Shown: positions 30,704 through 39,098 of the stretch, piece by piece
How the letters are laid out: every line of letters begins with the position of its first letter
Numbering within the stretch: the stretch's first letter is position 1
Assembly: GCA_944382965.1 (NCBI GenBank)
Contig: CALWOA010000007.1
Coordinates: 1-64,000 of the forward strand
DNA: 64,000 nucleotides
Source of the DNA: an uncultured Oscillospiraceae bacterium
Lineage (GTDB): Bacteria > Bacillota > Clostridia > Oscillospirales > Oscillospiraceae
Direction of reading: 5' to 3'
The notes under the pieces: generated by a model
The model's database searches: none
What the model was told of the DNA's origin: nothing
What the model saw: the letters and a program-made list of their open reading frames with translations, nothing else
Position numbers and translations under genes: made by a program

Positions 30704-30730
30704 AGGGTATGTCCGTATCTTCTCAAATAG
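30704..30730 (-). promoter_or_regulatory. candidate sigma-E promoter of spoIVA
   Basis: On the minus strand TTCTATTT with its end at 30725, then 13 bp, then CATACCCT (30704-30711). This resembles the sigma-E -35 (ATATT) and -10 (CATACAnT) elements, with mismatches. It lies 50 bp before the spoIVA start. Confidence 0.4.
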
Positions 30731-30819
30731 AACCGCCGTCTTTTCTTCCGCTGACTGCCCCTGCCTGGAATGGGCTGGTCTTTTTTCCGGAAAAGCCAAA
30801 GATTTTGTAAAAAAAATGT

Positions 30820-30848
30820 TTGACAAACCAGAAGAAACCCTATATAAT
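30820..30848 (+). promoter_or_regulatory. strong yceD-rpmF promoter
   Basis: Consensus TTGACA (30820-30825), 17 bp, TATAAT (30843-30848), 32 bp before the start codon. Confidence 0.9.
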
Positions 30849-30880
30849 ATCTAGGCACGACTGTGAGAAGGGGGAAAAGT

Positions 30881-31381
30881 ATGCTGTTAGGACTTTCCAA
30901 GATCATTGACTGTCCCGGTACCAGCGTCCCTTTCTCTGCCAGCGTGGATCTGCGGGATCTTCGCTACGGTGTAACCAATCCCGTTTCGGAGCCGGTTCTG
31001 GCCTCCGGTACGGTGCGCAACACCGCAGGTGTCCTGGTGATGACCGGTGAGATTACCACCTGCATTCACGGCATCTGTGACCGCTGCGCCAGCGCCTTTG
31101 ACCGGGAGATTCACTTCCCCATCAATGTGGTTCTGGTAACGGAAATGGCTAACGAAGAGAACGAAGACGAGTGGGTATTCCCTCTGGAGGGAGACAGCGC
31201 CGATCTGGATGACATTGTACGGACGGTTTTTGTCCTGAATCTGGATTCCAAGCTGCTGTGCAAGGAAGACTGCAAGGGGCTGTGCCACCGCTGTGGCAAG
31301 AACCTGAACGAAGGTCCCTGCAATTGCCAGAAGGAGCTCGATCCCCGATTTGCTGCTTTGAAGCAGCTTCTTGAGAAGTAA
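30881..31381 (+). CDS. yceD: YceD/DUF177 family protein (23S rRNA accumulation)
   Basis: A 166-residue DUF177 protein. The family includes YceD, linked to 23S rRNA accumulation in E. coli and plants, and is nearly always just upstream of rpmF, as here. Two cysteine pairs are visible: CIHGICDRC (about 63-71) and CKEDCKGLCHRCGKNLNEGPCNC near the end, which match the family's zinc-binding-like C-terminal region (CRxDCKGLCPxCG). ATG at 30881 follows GGGGGAA. It shares a consensus promoter with rpmF. Confidence 0.92.
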   Translation: MLLGLSKIIDCPGTSVPFSASVDLRDLRYGVTNPVSEPVLASGTVRNTAGVLVMTGEITTCIHGICDRCASAFDREIHFPINVVLVTEMANEENEDEWVFPLEGDSADLDDIVRTVFVLNLDSKLLCKEDCKGLCHRCGKNLNEGPCNCQKELDPRFAALKQLLEK

Positions 31382-31429
31382 GTCCAAAATGAATGCTGTA
31401 AAAAGCAGTTTGACCAAGGAGGTGTCACC

Positions 31430-31615
31430 ATGGCTGTCCCTAAGTGTAAAGTGTCCAAGGCCCGCCGCGATAAGCGCCGTGGCTCCAACTGGAAGCTGTC
31501 TGCTCCCAGCGTTGTGGCTTGCCCCAAGTGCGGTGAGCCCGTCATGCCCCACAGAGCTTGCAAGGCTTGCGGTACCTACAACGGCCGCCAGGTTCTGTCC
31601 GTCGAGGCAGAGTAA
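31430..31615 (+). CDS. rpmF: 50S ribosomal protein L32
   Basis: A 61-residue L32. It starts MAVPKCKVSKARRDKRRGSN with the basic RNA-binding N-terminus and contains the zinc ribbon CPKC...CKAC (about 31-46), so it is the zinc-binding (C+) form. AAGGAGG precedes the start. A terminator follows 17 bp downstream. Confidence 0.98.
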   Translation: MAVPKCKVSKARRDKRRGSNWKLSAPSVVACPKCGEPVMPHRACKACGTYNGRQVLSVEAE

Positions 31616-31632
31616 GGAAAAAGCGGAAATGC

Positions 31633-31662
31633 AGAGGAAGGCTTTCGGGTCTTCCTCTTTTT
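31633..31662 (+). terminator. terminator of yceD-rpmF
   Basis: Stem AGAGGAAG / CTTCCTCT (31633-31640 with 31651-31658) with T5. Confidence 0.75.
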
Positions 31663-31748
31663 CCGTCTTTTGGGATTTCAAACGACGATTTTGTTGCAAA
31701 AAACAAGGAAAAATGTCTGTAAATTTTGTATGAATGGGCATTTTCCCA

Positions 31749-31777
31749 TTGCTTTTGCCGGGAAGATATGTCATAAT
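31749..31777 (+). promoter_or_regulatory. candidate der promoter
   Basis: TTGCTT (31749-31754), 17 bp, CATAAT (31772-31777). If used, the palindromic element at 31794-31958 would be in the 5' leader of the der transcript. Confidence 0.45.
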
Positions 31778-31793
31778 GAATTATATTTTATCT

Positions 31794-31958
31794 ATGGAAC
31801 CTCTGATTCAATCGGCAAGAGCTGACGGCAGAAGATTTTGGCTCAGCCGAAAGTTCTGGAAATGGAGGAATACTGTATGTATTTCCCATTTCCAAAACTG
31901 CACGGATGGGGCAAAATATTCGCCGCTCAGCCGAAGACGAATGATTCAGAGGTTCCAT
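31794..31958. repeat. 165-bp imperfect palindromic element (MITE-like)
   Basis: The ends are inverted repeats: ATGGAACCTCTGATTCA (31794-31810) and TGATTCAGAGGTTCCAT (31942-31958), 16 of 17 paired. Inner parts also pair (GGCTCAGCCG near 31841 with CGCTCAGCCG near 31924, and TTCTGGAAATGG near 31855 with CCATTTCCAAAA near 31887), so the whole unit folds to one long hairpin centred at about 31876. TA dinucleotides flank both ends, as in insertions of Tc1/mariner-IS630 type. There is no protein-coding capacity. Small non-autonomous element or other intergenic repeat; no second copy found in this window. Confidence 0.7.
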
Positions 31959-31992
31959 ATATATCAGGATATGCGGAAAGGAAGTGTTTTTC

Positions 31993-33327
31993 ATGGCCAA
32001 GCCCTTAGTGGCAATCGTTGGACGCCCCAACGTGGGCAAGTCCATGTTATTCAATAAACTCACCGGTCAGCGAACCTCCATTGTAGAGGACACCCCCGGC
32101 GTTACCCGGGACCGGATCTATGGTCAGTGTGAATGGTGCGGACGCACCTTCTCTCTGGTGGACACCGGCGGCATTGAGCCGGGCACGGACAGCGACATGC
32201 TGAAATTCATGCGCCGTCAGGCAGAAATCGGCATTGAACTGGCTGATGCCATTATTATGGTGGCCGACGTGCGCAGCGGTGTCACCGCTGCCGACCAGGA
32301 TGTGGCTACCATGCTGCGCAAATCCGGCAAGCCCGTTGCTCTGGCGGTGAACAAGTGCGACTCCATCGGTCTGGTCAACCCCGACGCCTTCGAGTTCTAC
32401 TCTCTGGGCATTGGCGACCTGTTTGAAACCTCCGCCGTTCACGGTCACGGCACCGGCGATCTGCTGGACTGGGTCCTGGCGAACATCCCCGAAAACGACG
32501 AGGAAGAGGACGACAGCGACGTCATCAAAGTCGCCATCGTAGGCAAGCCCAACGTGGGAAAAAGCAGCCTGCTGAACCGGATTCTGGGAGAAGAGCGGGT
32601 CATCGTCTCCAATGTGGCCGGCACCACCCGGGACGCCATTGACTCTTACTTTGAAAACGAAACCGGGCGGTACTGCTTCATTGACACCGCCGGTATGCGC
32701 CGGAAAAACAAGGTCGATGACGCCATCGAGAAATATTCCAACATGCGCTCCATCAGTGCCATTGACCGGGCGGATGTGTGCCTGATTTTGATTGACGCCA
32801 ACGACGGCGTTACCGAGCAGGACACCAAAATCGCAGGTCTGGTTCACGAGGCGGGCAAAGCTGCCATCATCGTAGTGAACAAGTGGGACGCGGTGGAAAA
32901 CAAGGAAACCAACACCATGCGGGATATGGAAGCCCAGGTGCGCAACGGTCTGAGCTATATGCTCTACGCTCCGGTGCTGTTCCTGTCCGCCCTCACCGGT
33001 TCCCGGGTAGAAAAGCTGTTCCAGCTGATTCAGGACGTGCATACCCAGAACACCAGCCGGATCACCACCGGTGCGCTGAACAGTGTGCTGGCAGACGCCA
33101 CCGCCCGGGTGCAGCCGCCTACGGACAAAGGTCGCCGTCTGAAGATTTACTACATGACCCAGGCTGGTACCAAGCCGCCCCATTTTGTGATTTTCTGCAA
33201 CGACGCCAGACTCTTCCACTTCTCCTACCAGCGATATCTGGAAAACCAGATTCGGGAAGTCTTTGGCCTGAGCGGTACCCCCATCCGAATTACCATCCGT
33301 CAGAAAGGCGATAAGGAGGACAGCTGA
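31993..33327 (+). CDS. der: ribosome biogenesis GTPase Der (EngA)
   Basis: A 444-residue double GTPase needed for 50S subunit assembly. The first G domain has GRPNVGKSMLF (about 9-19), DTPGVTRD and NKCD; the second has GKPNVGKSSLL (about 182-192), AGTTRD and NKWD; a KH-like C-terminal domain follows. The start is ATG 31993 with GGAAAGGAAG upstream; a GTG nine bases earlier would add three residues. Its stop codon overlaps the start of plsY (TGATG), so translation is coupled. Confidence 0.97.
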   Translation: MAKPLVAIVGRPNVGKSMLFNKLTGQRTSIVEDTPGVTRDRIYGQCEWCGRTFSLVDTGGIEPGTDSDMLKFMRRQAEIGIELADAIIMVADVRSGVTAADQDVATMLRKSGKPVALAVNKCDSIGLVNPDAFEFYSLGIGDLFETSAVHGHGTGDLLDWVLANIPENDEEEDDSDVIKVAIVGKPNVGKSSLLNRILGEERVIVSNVAGTTRDAIDSYFENETGRYCFIDTAGMRRKNKVDDAIEKYSNMRSISAIDRADVCLILIDANDGVTEQDTKIAGLVHEAGKAAIIVVNKWDAVENKETNTMRDMEAQVRNGLSYMLYAPVLFLSALTGSRVEKLFQLIQDVHTQNTSRITTGALNSVLADATARVQPPTDKGRRLKIYYMTQAGTKPPHFVIFCNDARLFHFSYQRYLENQIREVFGLSGTPIRITIRQKGDKEDS

Positions 33328-33953
33328 TGCTTACTTATACGTTGATCGTCACCGCTCTGGTGTGTTATTTTCTGGGCAATCACAACGGCGCTATCTGCGT
33401 TTCGGCCATGCTGCACGACGATGTGCGCAGCCACGGCAGCGGCAATGCGGGCCTGACCAATTTCATCCGCAGCTACGGCACCGGCCGGGCGCTTCTGGTA
33501 ATTCTCATTGACGTGGGCAAAGCCGTACTGGCCTGCCTGATTGCGGGTATCGCCTTGGCTCCCTTCGGATATGAACTGGAAGGTCGGGTACTGGGCGGTA
33601 TCTGTGTGATGCTGGGCCACGACTTCCCTGCCCTGCAGGGTTTCCGGGGCGGCAAAGGCATTCTCAGCGGCTGGTTCATTGCCTGGATGGTGGACTGGCG
33701 AATCGGCGCCATGATTTTTGTGGTGTTCGCCGTGGTTTACGCCCTGACTCGTTATGTCTCTCTGGCCTCCGTTCTGGCGGCAGTGACTTTTGGTCTTGGC
33801 TTTCTGCTGTTCCACTGGAACAACCTGCTGGTTCTGTTTGGCGGCGTATTTATGAGCCTTCTGACCATCTTCATGCACCGGGGCAACATTTCCCGTCTGC
33901 TGAAGGGCCAGGAGCGGAAAACAAACCTATTTGCGAAAGGAAGCAAGCAATGA
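33327..33953 (+). CDS. plsY: acyl-phosphate glycerol-3-phosphate acyltransferase PlsY
   Basis: A 208-residue membrane enzyme that makes lysophosphatidic acid from acyl phosphate and glycerol 3-phosphate. About five hydrophobic helices are visible. Motif 1-like SHGSGNAGLTNFIRSYG (about 32-48), motif 2-like GHDFPALQGFRGGKGI (about 94-109) and a third near the C-terminus identify the family. Overlaps der by one base and gpsA by four, in a lipid-precursor gene group: GpsA makes its substrate. Confidence 0.95.
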   Translation: MLTYTLIVTALVCYFLGNHNGAICVSAMLHDDVRSHGSGNAGLTNFIRSYGTGRALLVILIDVGKAVLACLIAGIALAPFGYELEGRVLGGICVMLGHDFPALQGFRGGKGILSGWFIAWMVDWRIGAMIFVVFAVVYALTRYVSLASVLAAVTFGLGFLLFHWNNLLVLFGGVFMSLLTIFMHRGNISRLLKGQERKTNLFAKGSKQ

Positions 33954-34948
33954 AAGCAGCTGTCATTGGCAGCGGTGCCTGGGGCACCGCCCTGGCTCTG
34001 CGGCTGTGCCAAAACGGTCACCAGGTAAGCCTCTGGTGCCATGACCCCAGCCGGGTTCCGCAAATGGCAGCCAGCCGCTGCAATCCCCGGCTGCCCGGTG
34101 TTACGCTGCCGGAGAACTTAACCATCAGCGGCGATTTTGCCTGCGCCAAAGGCTGCAAATTGGTCGTGATCGCCAGTCCTTCCTTCCCGCTGCGCAGCGT
34201 CAGCCGGGGTGTGGCCCCTTATATCGACCAGGATGCGGTGGTGGTATCCGTCACCAAGGGATTGGAGGAAGGTACCCATCTGCGGATGAGCCAGGTAGTG
34301 GCCCAGGAAACGGGCAAAGATGTGGTGGTGCTCACCGGCCCCAGCCATGCCGAAGAAGTGGCCCGCAATATCCCCACCGGCCTTCTGTCGGCCAGTGAAA
34401 ACCAGGCTCTGGCAGAATTTGTCCAGGATGCCTTTATGGCAGACACCCTGCGGGTCTACACCAGTCCAGATCCGGTGGGTGCGGAGCTTGGCGGTGCGCT
34501 GAAAAACGTCATTGCCCTGTGCGCTGGCATCACCGATGGTCTGGGCTTTGGGGACAACAGCAAAGCCATGCTGATGACCCGGGGGCTGACGGAAACCGCC
34601 CGGCTGGGTGTGGCCCTGGGTGCCCAGAAGGAGACCTTTACCGGCCTTGCCGGTGTTGGGGATCTGATTGTAACCTGCACCTCCATGCACTCCCGGAACC
34701 GCCGGGCCGGCATTCTCATCGGTCAGGGCAAAACCGCCCAGGAGGCCATGGCAGAGGTAGGCGCTGTAGTGGAAGGCTACTACGCTGCAAAATCCGCCTA
34801 TGAACTGGGCAAGGCCAAGGGCATTGACATGCCCATTACGGCAGCTGCCTACCGGGTACTCTATGAAAATACAGACGTAAAACAGGCCGTCCAGGGGCTT
34901 CTGAACCGGCAGCGCAAAGCCGAAACCGAGAACCCTGGCTGGCTGTAA
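33950..34948 (+). CDS. gpsA: glycerol-3-phosphate dehydrogenase [NAD(P)+]
   Basis: A 332-residue GpsA, which reduces dihydroxyacetone phosphate to sn-glycerol 3-phosphate for phospholipids. N-terminal nucleotide site GSGAWGTALA (about 7-16), SVTKGLEEGT (about 98-107, with the catalytic-region lysine), LTGPSHAEEVA, and GGALKNVIALCAGI (about 180-193, second conserved lysine). ATGA overlap with plsY. Followed after 10 bp by a YitT gene. Confidence 0.97.
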   Translation: MKAAVIGSGAWGTALALRLCQNGHQVSLWCHDPSRVPQMAASRCNPRLPGVTLPENLTISGDFACAKGCKLVVIASPSFPLRSVSRGVAPYIDQDAVVVSVTKGLEEGTHLRMSQVVAQETGKDVVVLTGPSHAEEVARNIPTGLLSASENQALAEFVQDAFMADTLRVYTSPDPVGAELGGALKNVIALCAGITDGLGFGDNSKAMLMTRGLTETARLGVALGAQKETFTGLAGVGDLIVTCTSMHSRNRRAGILIGQGKTAQEAMAEVGAVVEGYYAAKSAYELGKAKGIDMPITAAAYRVLYENTDVKQAVQGLLNRQRKAETENPGWL

Positions 34949-34958
34949 GGATTTCTCT

Positions 34959-35939
34959 ATGAAAAACAAAGCAAAAAAGTCTCCGCAGATGCTGCGAAGA
35001 CTCTCTCAGTGGATTGCCGGACTTCGGCAGGGTTTGGTTACACTATCCGCCCGATTGGGGCTGAAGCAGCTGAAAAAACTGCGCTGGCAGAATTTTCTGC
35101 TGCTGATCGTCGCCGGCTGCATCAATGCTGTAGGCGTGACCATGTTCCTGGCGCCGGTAAACTTGTATGACAGTGGCATTTCCGGCACCTCCATGCTTCT
35201 GTGGCAGGTGACCCCGGAGCAGTACAGTCTTTCCCTATTTCTGGTGATTCTGAACGTGCCGCTGTTTCTGTTCGGTCTGCGCAAGCAGGGCTTGTGCTTT
35301 ACCGTCTACTCCATCTGGGCAGTCATGATCTACTCCGCCGCTTCCTATCTGATTACGGACATCCTGCCGGTGGACGTGTCCGTGGCCTCTCCCTTTGCCG
35401 GACAGGATCTGCTGCTGTGCGCCATTTTCGGCGGCCTGGTTTCCGGTGCGGGAAGCGGCCTGACCATCCGGTTAGGCGGTGCCATCGACGGCATGGAAGT
35501 TCTGGGCGTGACCTTCGCCAAGGGCTTAGGGCTGACCGTAGGCAGCTTTGTGATGATTTACAATGTGATTTTGTACCTATTTATCGGTCTGAGCTTCAAC
35601 AGCTGGGTGCTGCCTCTTTACTCCATTGTCACCTACTTTGTGGGCAACAAAACCATCGACTTTATTGTAGAAGGTCTGGACAAGGCCAAGTCCGTGATGA
35701 TCGTCACCATGCAGGAAGATCCCATCTGTCAGGCACTGTCGGAAGAATTCGGTCGGGGCATTACCCAGATTCCCGCCAAGGGCTACTTCTCCGGCGGGGA
35801 TAAGTGCGTGATTTACTTTGTGGTAAACCGCTTCCAGATCCCCAAGGTCAAGAACCTGGTAACAGAAATTGACCCCATGGCCTTCATCACCGTCACGGAA
35901 ATCTCCGACGTAATGGGCACCAGCATCAAGCAGAAATAG
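34959..35939 (+). CDS. YitT family membrane protein
   Basis: A 326-residue YitT-family protein (DUF161 plus C-terminal DUF2179). A basic N-terminal extension of about 45 residues precedes roughly five membrane helices (45-225), then a cytosolic domain with the segment RGITQIPAKGYFSGGDKCVIYFVVNR (about 263-288) characteristic of DUF2179. Function in the family is unproven, proposed as a transporter. Last gene of the der-plsY-gpsA unit; ends at a very stable hairpin that overlaps the convergent gene. Confidence 0.9.
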   Translation: MKNKAKKSPQMLRRLSQWIAGLRQGLVTLSARLGLKQLKKLRWQNFLLLIVAGCINAVGVTMFLAPVNLYDSGISGTSMLLWQVTPEQYSLSLFLVILNVPLFLFGLRKQGLCFTVYSIWAVMIYSAASYLITDILPVDVSVASPFAGQDLLLCAIFGGLVSGAGSGLTIRLGGAIDGMEVLGVTFAKGLGLTVGSFVMIYNVILYLFIGLSFNSWVLPLYSIVTYFVGNKTIDFIVEGLDKAKSVMIVTMQEDPICQALSEEFGRGITQIPAKGYFSGGDKCVIYFVVNRFQIPKVKNLVTEIDPMAFITVTEISDVMGTSIKQK

Positions 35940-35942
35940 ATT

Positions 35943-36704
35943 TTATTCTCCCGCCTCTTCCGGTGCTGCCGAGGCAGCACCGGAAGAGGCGTTTTTCCTG
36001 GGAGAAAAATCCCCCAATTCCTGATACAGCCCCACCCCGGCAGCAACCCCCAGGTTCTGCGCTTCCGTCAGCAGATCTTGCAGGTCTTCCTCTGTCCGCC
36101 AAAGATGAAACTGGGCCTGCTGCTCTGTTACCTCCGCCCGGTAATGGCAGTGAAGTTTTTCCTCCTTCTGCCCCGATTGCTGTGCGACCCGTTCCAAGGG
36201 CTTGCTTATCGCACCGGTTTCGGTCAGCGATATCTCCATACCATCCAGAGCCAGTTCCAGCCAGATCTCTCTTCCATGCCAGGGGTTGAGATAGGTTTCC
36301 AGCCCCATGTCCAGCGGCACCGGTGGCAGGAAAACAGGGCAGTCCAGTTCGGCAGCATAGCTGTGGGATACCGCCAGCGGAAAAGCGTTCTTCTCCACCA
36401 GATAGTTTACCAACGCCGCCGTCTCTTTTTGCTCCAGTCTCTGAAAGTCCAGCAGCACCCCACGGCATCCCAGATTCTGTACGCTCTGGCGCAGTTGCTT
36501 GCCGATCCACTCCGGGTCGTGGCCATGAATGGGCGTGCGGTCATTGACCATCAGCACCGATCCCGGCGGCAGGGCTTTGGGAAGATTGGAAAGTCCTGTG
36601 CCGTAAGGAGAAAAATGGCAGGCCATCCAGGCGATACGCGCCGAAGGTTGGCAGGCCATTCGCATTTCTGCCGCCGTCATGGCAAGATAACACGCAATCG
36701 CCAT
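35943..36704 (-). CDS. hypothetical protein
   Basis: A 253-residue protein that I do not recognise with certainty. The N-terminal region (MAIACYLAMTAAEM, then ARIAWMACHFSPYGTGLSNLP) and the central region (VLLDFQRLEQKE, FPLAVSHSYA, FLPPVPLDMGLE, PWHGREIWLELALD) suggest an alpha/beta barrel-like domain of the kind seen in small glycosidase-like or spore-germination-associated proteins, with the DFQR segment in the place of a catalytic strand. No signal peptide cut site or membrane helix. The start at 36704 has AAAGGATGA 6-7 bp upstream; an in-frame TTG lies 6 bp earlier. The last residues are encoded inside the yitT terminator hairpin. The promoter region of yqeG overlaps its start. Confidence 0.65.
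   Translation of the reverse strand: MAIACYLAMTAAEMRMACQPSARIAWMACHFSPYGTGLSNLPKALPPGSVLMVNDRTPIHGHDPEWIGKQLRQSVQNLGCRGVLLDFQRLEQKETAALVNYLVEKNAFPLAVSHSYAAELDCPVFLPPVPLDMGLETYLNPWHGREIWLELALDGMEISLTETGAISKPLERVAQQSGQKEEKLHCHYRAEVTEQQAQFHLWRTEEDLQDLLTEAQNLGVAAGVGLYQELGDFSPRKNASSGAASAAPEEAGE
35953..35995 (+). terminator. terminator of the der-plsY-gpsA-yitT unit
   Basis: Perfect 18-base arms GCCTCTTCCGGTGCTGCC / GGCAGCACCGGAAGAGGC (35953-35970 with 35973-35990) followed by GTTTTT. It lies within the 3' coding part of the convergent gene. Confidence 0.9.
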
Positions 36705-36732
36705 GGACAAATCATCCTTTCCGTGGTATAAT
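36704..36732 (+). promoter_or_regulatory. yqeG-pepP promoter
   Basis: TGGACA (36704-36709), 17 bp, TATAAT (36727-36732). The -35 overlaps the start codon of the divergent hypothetical gene. Confidence 0.65.
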
Positions 36733-36811
36733 CAACGAAAATTGGGCGTTCCTGTACCCACCGGAAAGCCCAAGTGCTCTACCAGAACTATATCAAGGAA
36801 CGGAGGCCAAT

Positions 36812-37315
36812 ATGCCCTTTTCTCTGCTGCCCAAACTGACGACCGACAAACTGACGGACCTGACCCCCCAGCTTCTGGCGGATCATGACATCCGGCTGCT
36901 GATGATGGATTTCGACAACACCATTGTCCCCTATTCCACCGACATTCCCTCGGAACAAATGTGCCGATGGATGGAGGAGATGAAAGCCTCGGGAATCCAG
37001 CTTTGCATTGTCTCCAACAGTCACAAACAGCGGGTTCCGGAGTTCTGCCGTCAGAATGATCTTGACTGCATCACCCATGCCCGCAAGCCCTTCTCCAAAG
37101 GAATCCGCCAGTGTCTGGATCGATACGGCATTGCCCCTTCCCAGGCTGCTCTGGTAGGCGATCAGATTTACACCGACACCTTGGGTTCCAACTGCATTGG
37201 CGTGACCTCCATACTGGTCAAGGCCATTGACAACCATAATTTCTGGCTGAAAGCACGTAATGTGCTGGAATTGCCATTTAGATTTGCTGCAAGAAACAGG
37301 AGGATTGAACTATGA
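36812..37315 (+). CDS. yqeG: YqeG family HAD IIIA-type phosphatase
   Basis: A 167-residue HAD-superfamily hydrolase of the YqeG/Gep4 type. Motif I is MDFDNTIVP (about 32-40, nucleophile aspartate then DNT), motif II SNS (about 69-71), the motif III lysine in ARKPFSKG (about 90-97), motif IV VGDQIYTD (about 112-119). The fungal relative Gep4 is a phosphatidylglycerophosphate phosphatase, so a lipid role is possible; in Bacillus the gene lies with ribosome-assembly genes. Its end overlaps the next start (ATGA). Confidence 0.93.
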   Translation: MPFSLLPKLTTDKLTDLTPQLLADHDIRLLMMDFDNTIVPYSTDIPSEQMCRWMEEMKASGIQLCIVSNSHKQRVPEFCRQNDLDCITHARKPFSKGIRQCLDRYGIAPSQAALVGDQIYTDTLGSNCIGVTSILVKAIDNHNFWLKARNVLELPFRFAARNRRIEL

Positions 37316-38376
37316 AAAATCTGGAAAAATATCGTTCCCTGCTGGACGGTGAAGTCGACGGTCTGCTTCTGACTTCCCGCTACAGCCGCCACTACGGCGC
37401 CGAATTTGACATTGCCGAAGGCGTTGCCATCGTCACAAAAAAGGGCTGCCGCTACTTTACCGACAGCCGCTACATTGAGTCCGCCCAGAACAACATCAAA
37501 GACTTTGAAGTACTGGATGTGCACCAGGGCTGCGGATATTTCCAGCGTCTGAACGACGCCATTGCCGATTTCGGCGTTACCGCTCTGGGCTACGAAGAAA
37601 ACTACCTCACCGTTGCCGAGCTGATGGGCTACGAAAAGAACCTGAATGCCAAGCTGATTCCTTACAACAAGGAAATCAACGGCTTCCGGGGCATGAAGGA
37701 AGAATGGGAGCTGGCGCTGATGCGCAAGGCCCAGACCATCACCGACAAGGCCTTCTCCGAAGTGCTGGGCCGCATCAAGGCAGGCATGACCGAGCTGGAG
37801 CTGCAGGCAGAGCTGATTTACTGCATGTACAAAAACGGCGGTACCGGCCTGGCCTTTGACCCCATCGTGGTGTCCGGCCCCAACACCAGCCTGCCCCACG
37901 GCGTTGCCGGTGAGCGGGTCATCCAGCCCGGTGATTTCGTCACCATGGACTTCGGCGCCTCTTACATGGGCTACTGCTCCGATATGACCCGGACCGTTGC
38001 CGTGGGCTTTGCCACCGAGGAAATGAAAACCGTTTATGATACCGTCCTGAAGGCCCAGGAGTCTGCCATTGCCGCCACCAAGGCCGGTGTCCCCGGCAAG
38101 GACATTGACGCCGTGGCCCGGAAGGTGATTGCCGACGCCGGTTACGGCCAGTACTTCGGCCATGGCTACGGCCACAGCCTGGGTCTGGAAATCCACGAGG
38201 CTCCCAACGTCAACACCAGCAACGCCAATCCCCTGCCCGTCGGCGCCGTCTGCTCTGCCGAGCCCGGTATTTATCTGCCCGGCAAATTCGGTGTCCGGAT
38301 TGAGGACGTGACCATCCTCACCGAGGACGGCTGCGAGGACATCACCGCCAGCCCCAAACACCTGATCATTGTTTAA
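37312..38376 (+). CDS. pepP: M24 family aminopeptidase P (Xaa-Pro peptidase)
   Basis: A 354-residue Xaa-Pro aminopeptidase/dipeptidase. N-terminal creatinase-like domain (residues 1-125) and a pita-bread catalytic domain with the dinuclear metal ligands visible in VTMDFGASYMGYCSDMTRT (two aspartates, about 212-223), the histidine in GHGYGHSLGLEIHEAP (about 282-297) and glutamates in SAEPGIYL and VRIEDVTIL. Typically removes N-terminal residues before proline. ATGA overlap with yqeG; upstream of efp, a usual pair in Firmicutes. Confidence 0.95.
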   Translation: MKNLEKYRSLLDGEVDGLLLTSRYSRHYGAEFDIAEGVAIVTKKGCRYFTDSRYIESAQNNIKDFEVLDVHQGCGYFQRLNDAIADFGVTALGYEENYLTVAELMGYEKNLNAKLIPYNKEINGFRGMKEEWELALMRKAQTITDKAFSEVLGRIKAGMTELELQAELIYCMYKNGGTGLAFDPIVVSGPNTSLPHGVAGERVIQPGDFVTMDFGASYMGYCSDMTRTVAVGFATEEMKTVYDTVLKAQESAIAATKAGVPGKDIDAVARKVIADAGYGQYFGHGYGHSLGLEIHEAPNVNTSNANPLPVGAVCSAEPGIYLPGKFGVRIEDVTILTEDGCEDITASPKHLIIV

Positions 38377-38419
38377 TCGGGGCAAGCGCAAAATATCCTG
38401 AAAATTTTCCCATTTCCTC

Positions 38420-38448
38420 TTGCATATTTCGGAATTTTGCGTTAAACT
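38420..38448 (+). promoter_or_regulatory. efp promoter
   Basis: TTGCAT (38420-38425), 17 bp, TAAACT (38443-38448). A small GGAAGG hairpin lies in the leader (about 38468-38491). Confidence 0.55.
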
Positions 38449-38516
38449 ATATGAAGTAGAACTATGTACACAAATCCCCTTCCGGAGGGAAGGGCAGTCT
38501 TAGGAGGATAAAGATA

Positions 38517-39080
38517 ATGATTTCTGCAGGTGAATTTAGAAACGGTATTACCTTTGACATGGATGGCAAGGTCATGCAGGTCGTGGAATTCCAGCATGTG
38601 AAACCCGGTAAGGGTGCCGCTTTCGTCCGTGTGAAGATGAAGAACGTCATCACCGGCGGCGTTACCGAAACCAGCTTCAACCCTACCGCAAAGTTCCCCA
38701 CCGCTTTCATTGAGCGCAAGAAGATGGAGTATTCCTACAACGATGGTTCCCTGTACTACTTCATGGACCAGGAAACCTATGAGCTGGAGCCTCTGGATGC
38801 CTCTGCTCTGGACGATTCTTTCAAGTTCGTCAAGGAAAACGACGTTTGCACCATCATGAGCTACAAGGGCAAGGTCTTCGGCGTGGAAGTGCCCAACTTT
38901 GTTGACCTGGTGGTCACCAAGACCGAGCCTGGCTTCGCCGGCAATACCGCTACCAACGTAACCAAGCCTGCCACCGTGGAAACCGGCGCCGAGGTGAAGG
39001 TGCCCCTGTTCATCAACGAGGGCGACAAGATTCAGATCGACACCCGCACCGGTGAGTACCTGGGTCGTTCCAAGGCCTAA
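38517..39080 (+). CDS. efp: elongation factor P
   Basis: A 187-residue EF-P that relieves ribosome stalling at proline stretches. Three beta domains; the loop that reaches the peptidyl centre reads [14 protein letters not shown] with a lysine at position 32, the residue that is post-translationally extended in many bacteria. The C-terminus ([18 protein letters not shown]) is the family signature. Strong AGGAGGA RBS. Followed closely by the CD1247-like gene. Confidence 0.98.
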   Translation: MISAGEFRNGITFDMDGKVMQVVEFQHVKPGKGAAFVRVKMKNVITGGVTETSFNPTAKFPTAFIERKKMEYSYNDGSLYYFMDQETYELEPLDASALDDSFKFVKENDVCTIMSYKGKVFGVEVPNFVDLVVTKTEPGFAGNTATNVTKPATVETGAEVKVPLFINEGDKIQIDTRTGEYLGRSKA

Positions 39081-39098
39081 TTTTTGAGGAGGGATCGT

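Noticed and set aside
31734-32057. 107-residue frame across the palindromic element upstream of der
   Set aside because: It runs through the inverted repeat and into der in another frame, with no ribosome site or similarity.
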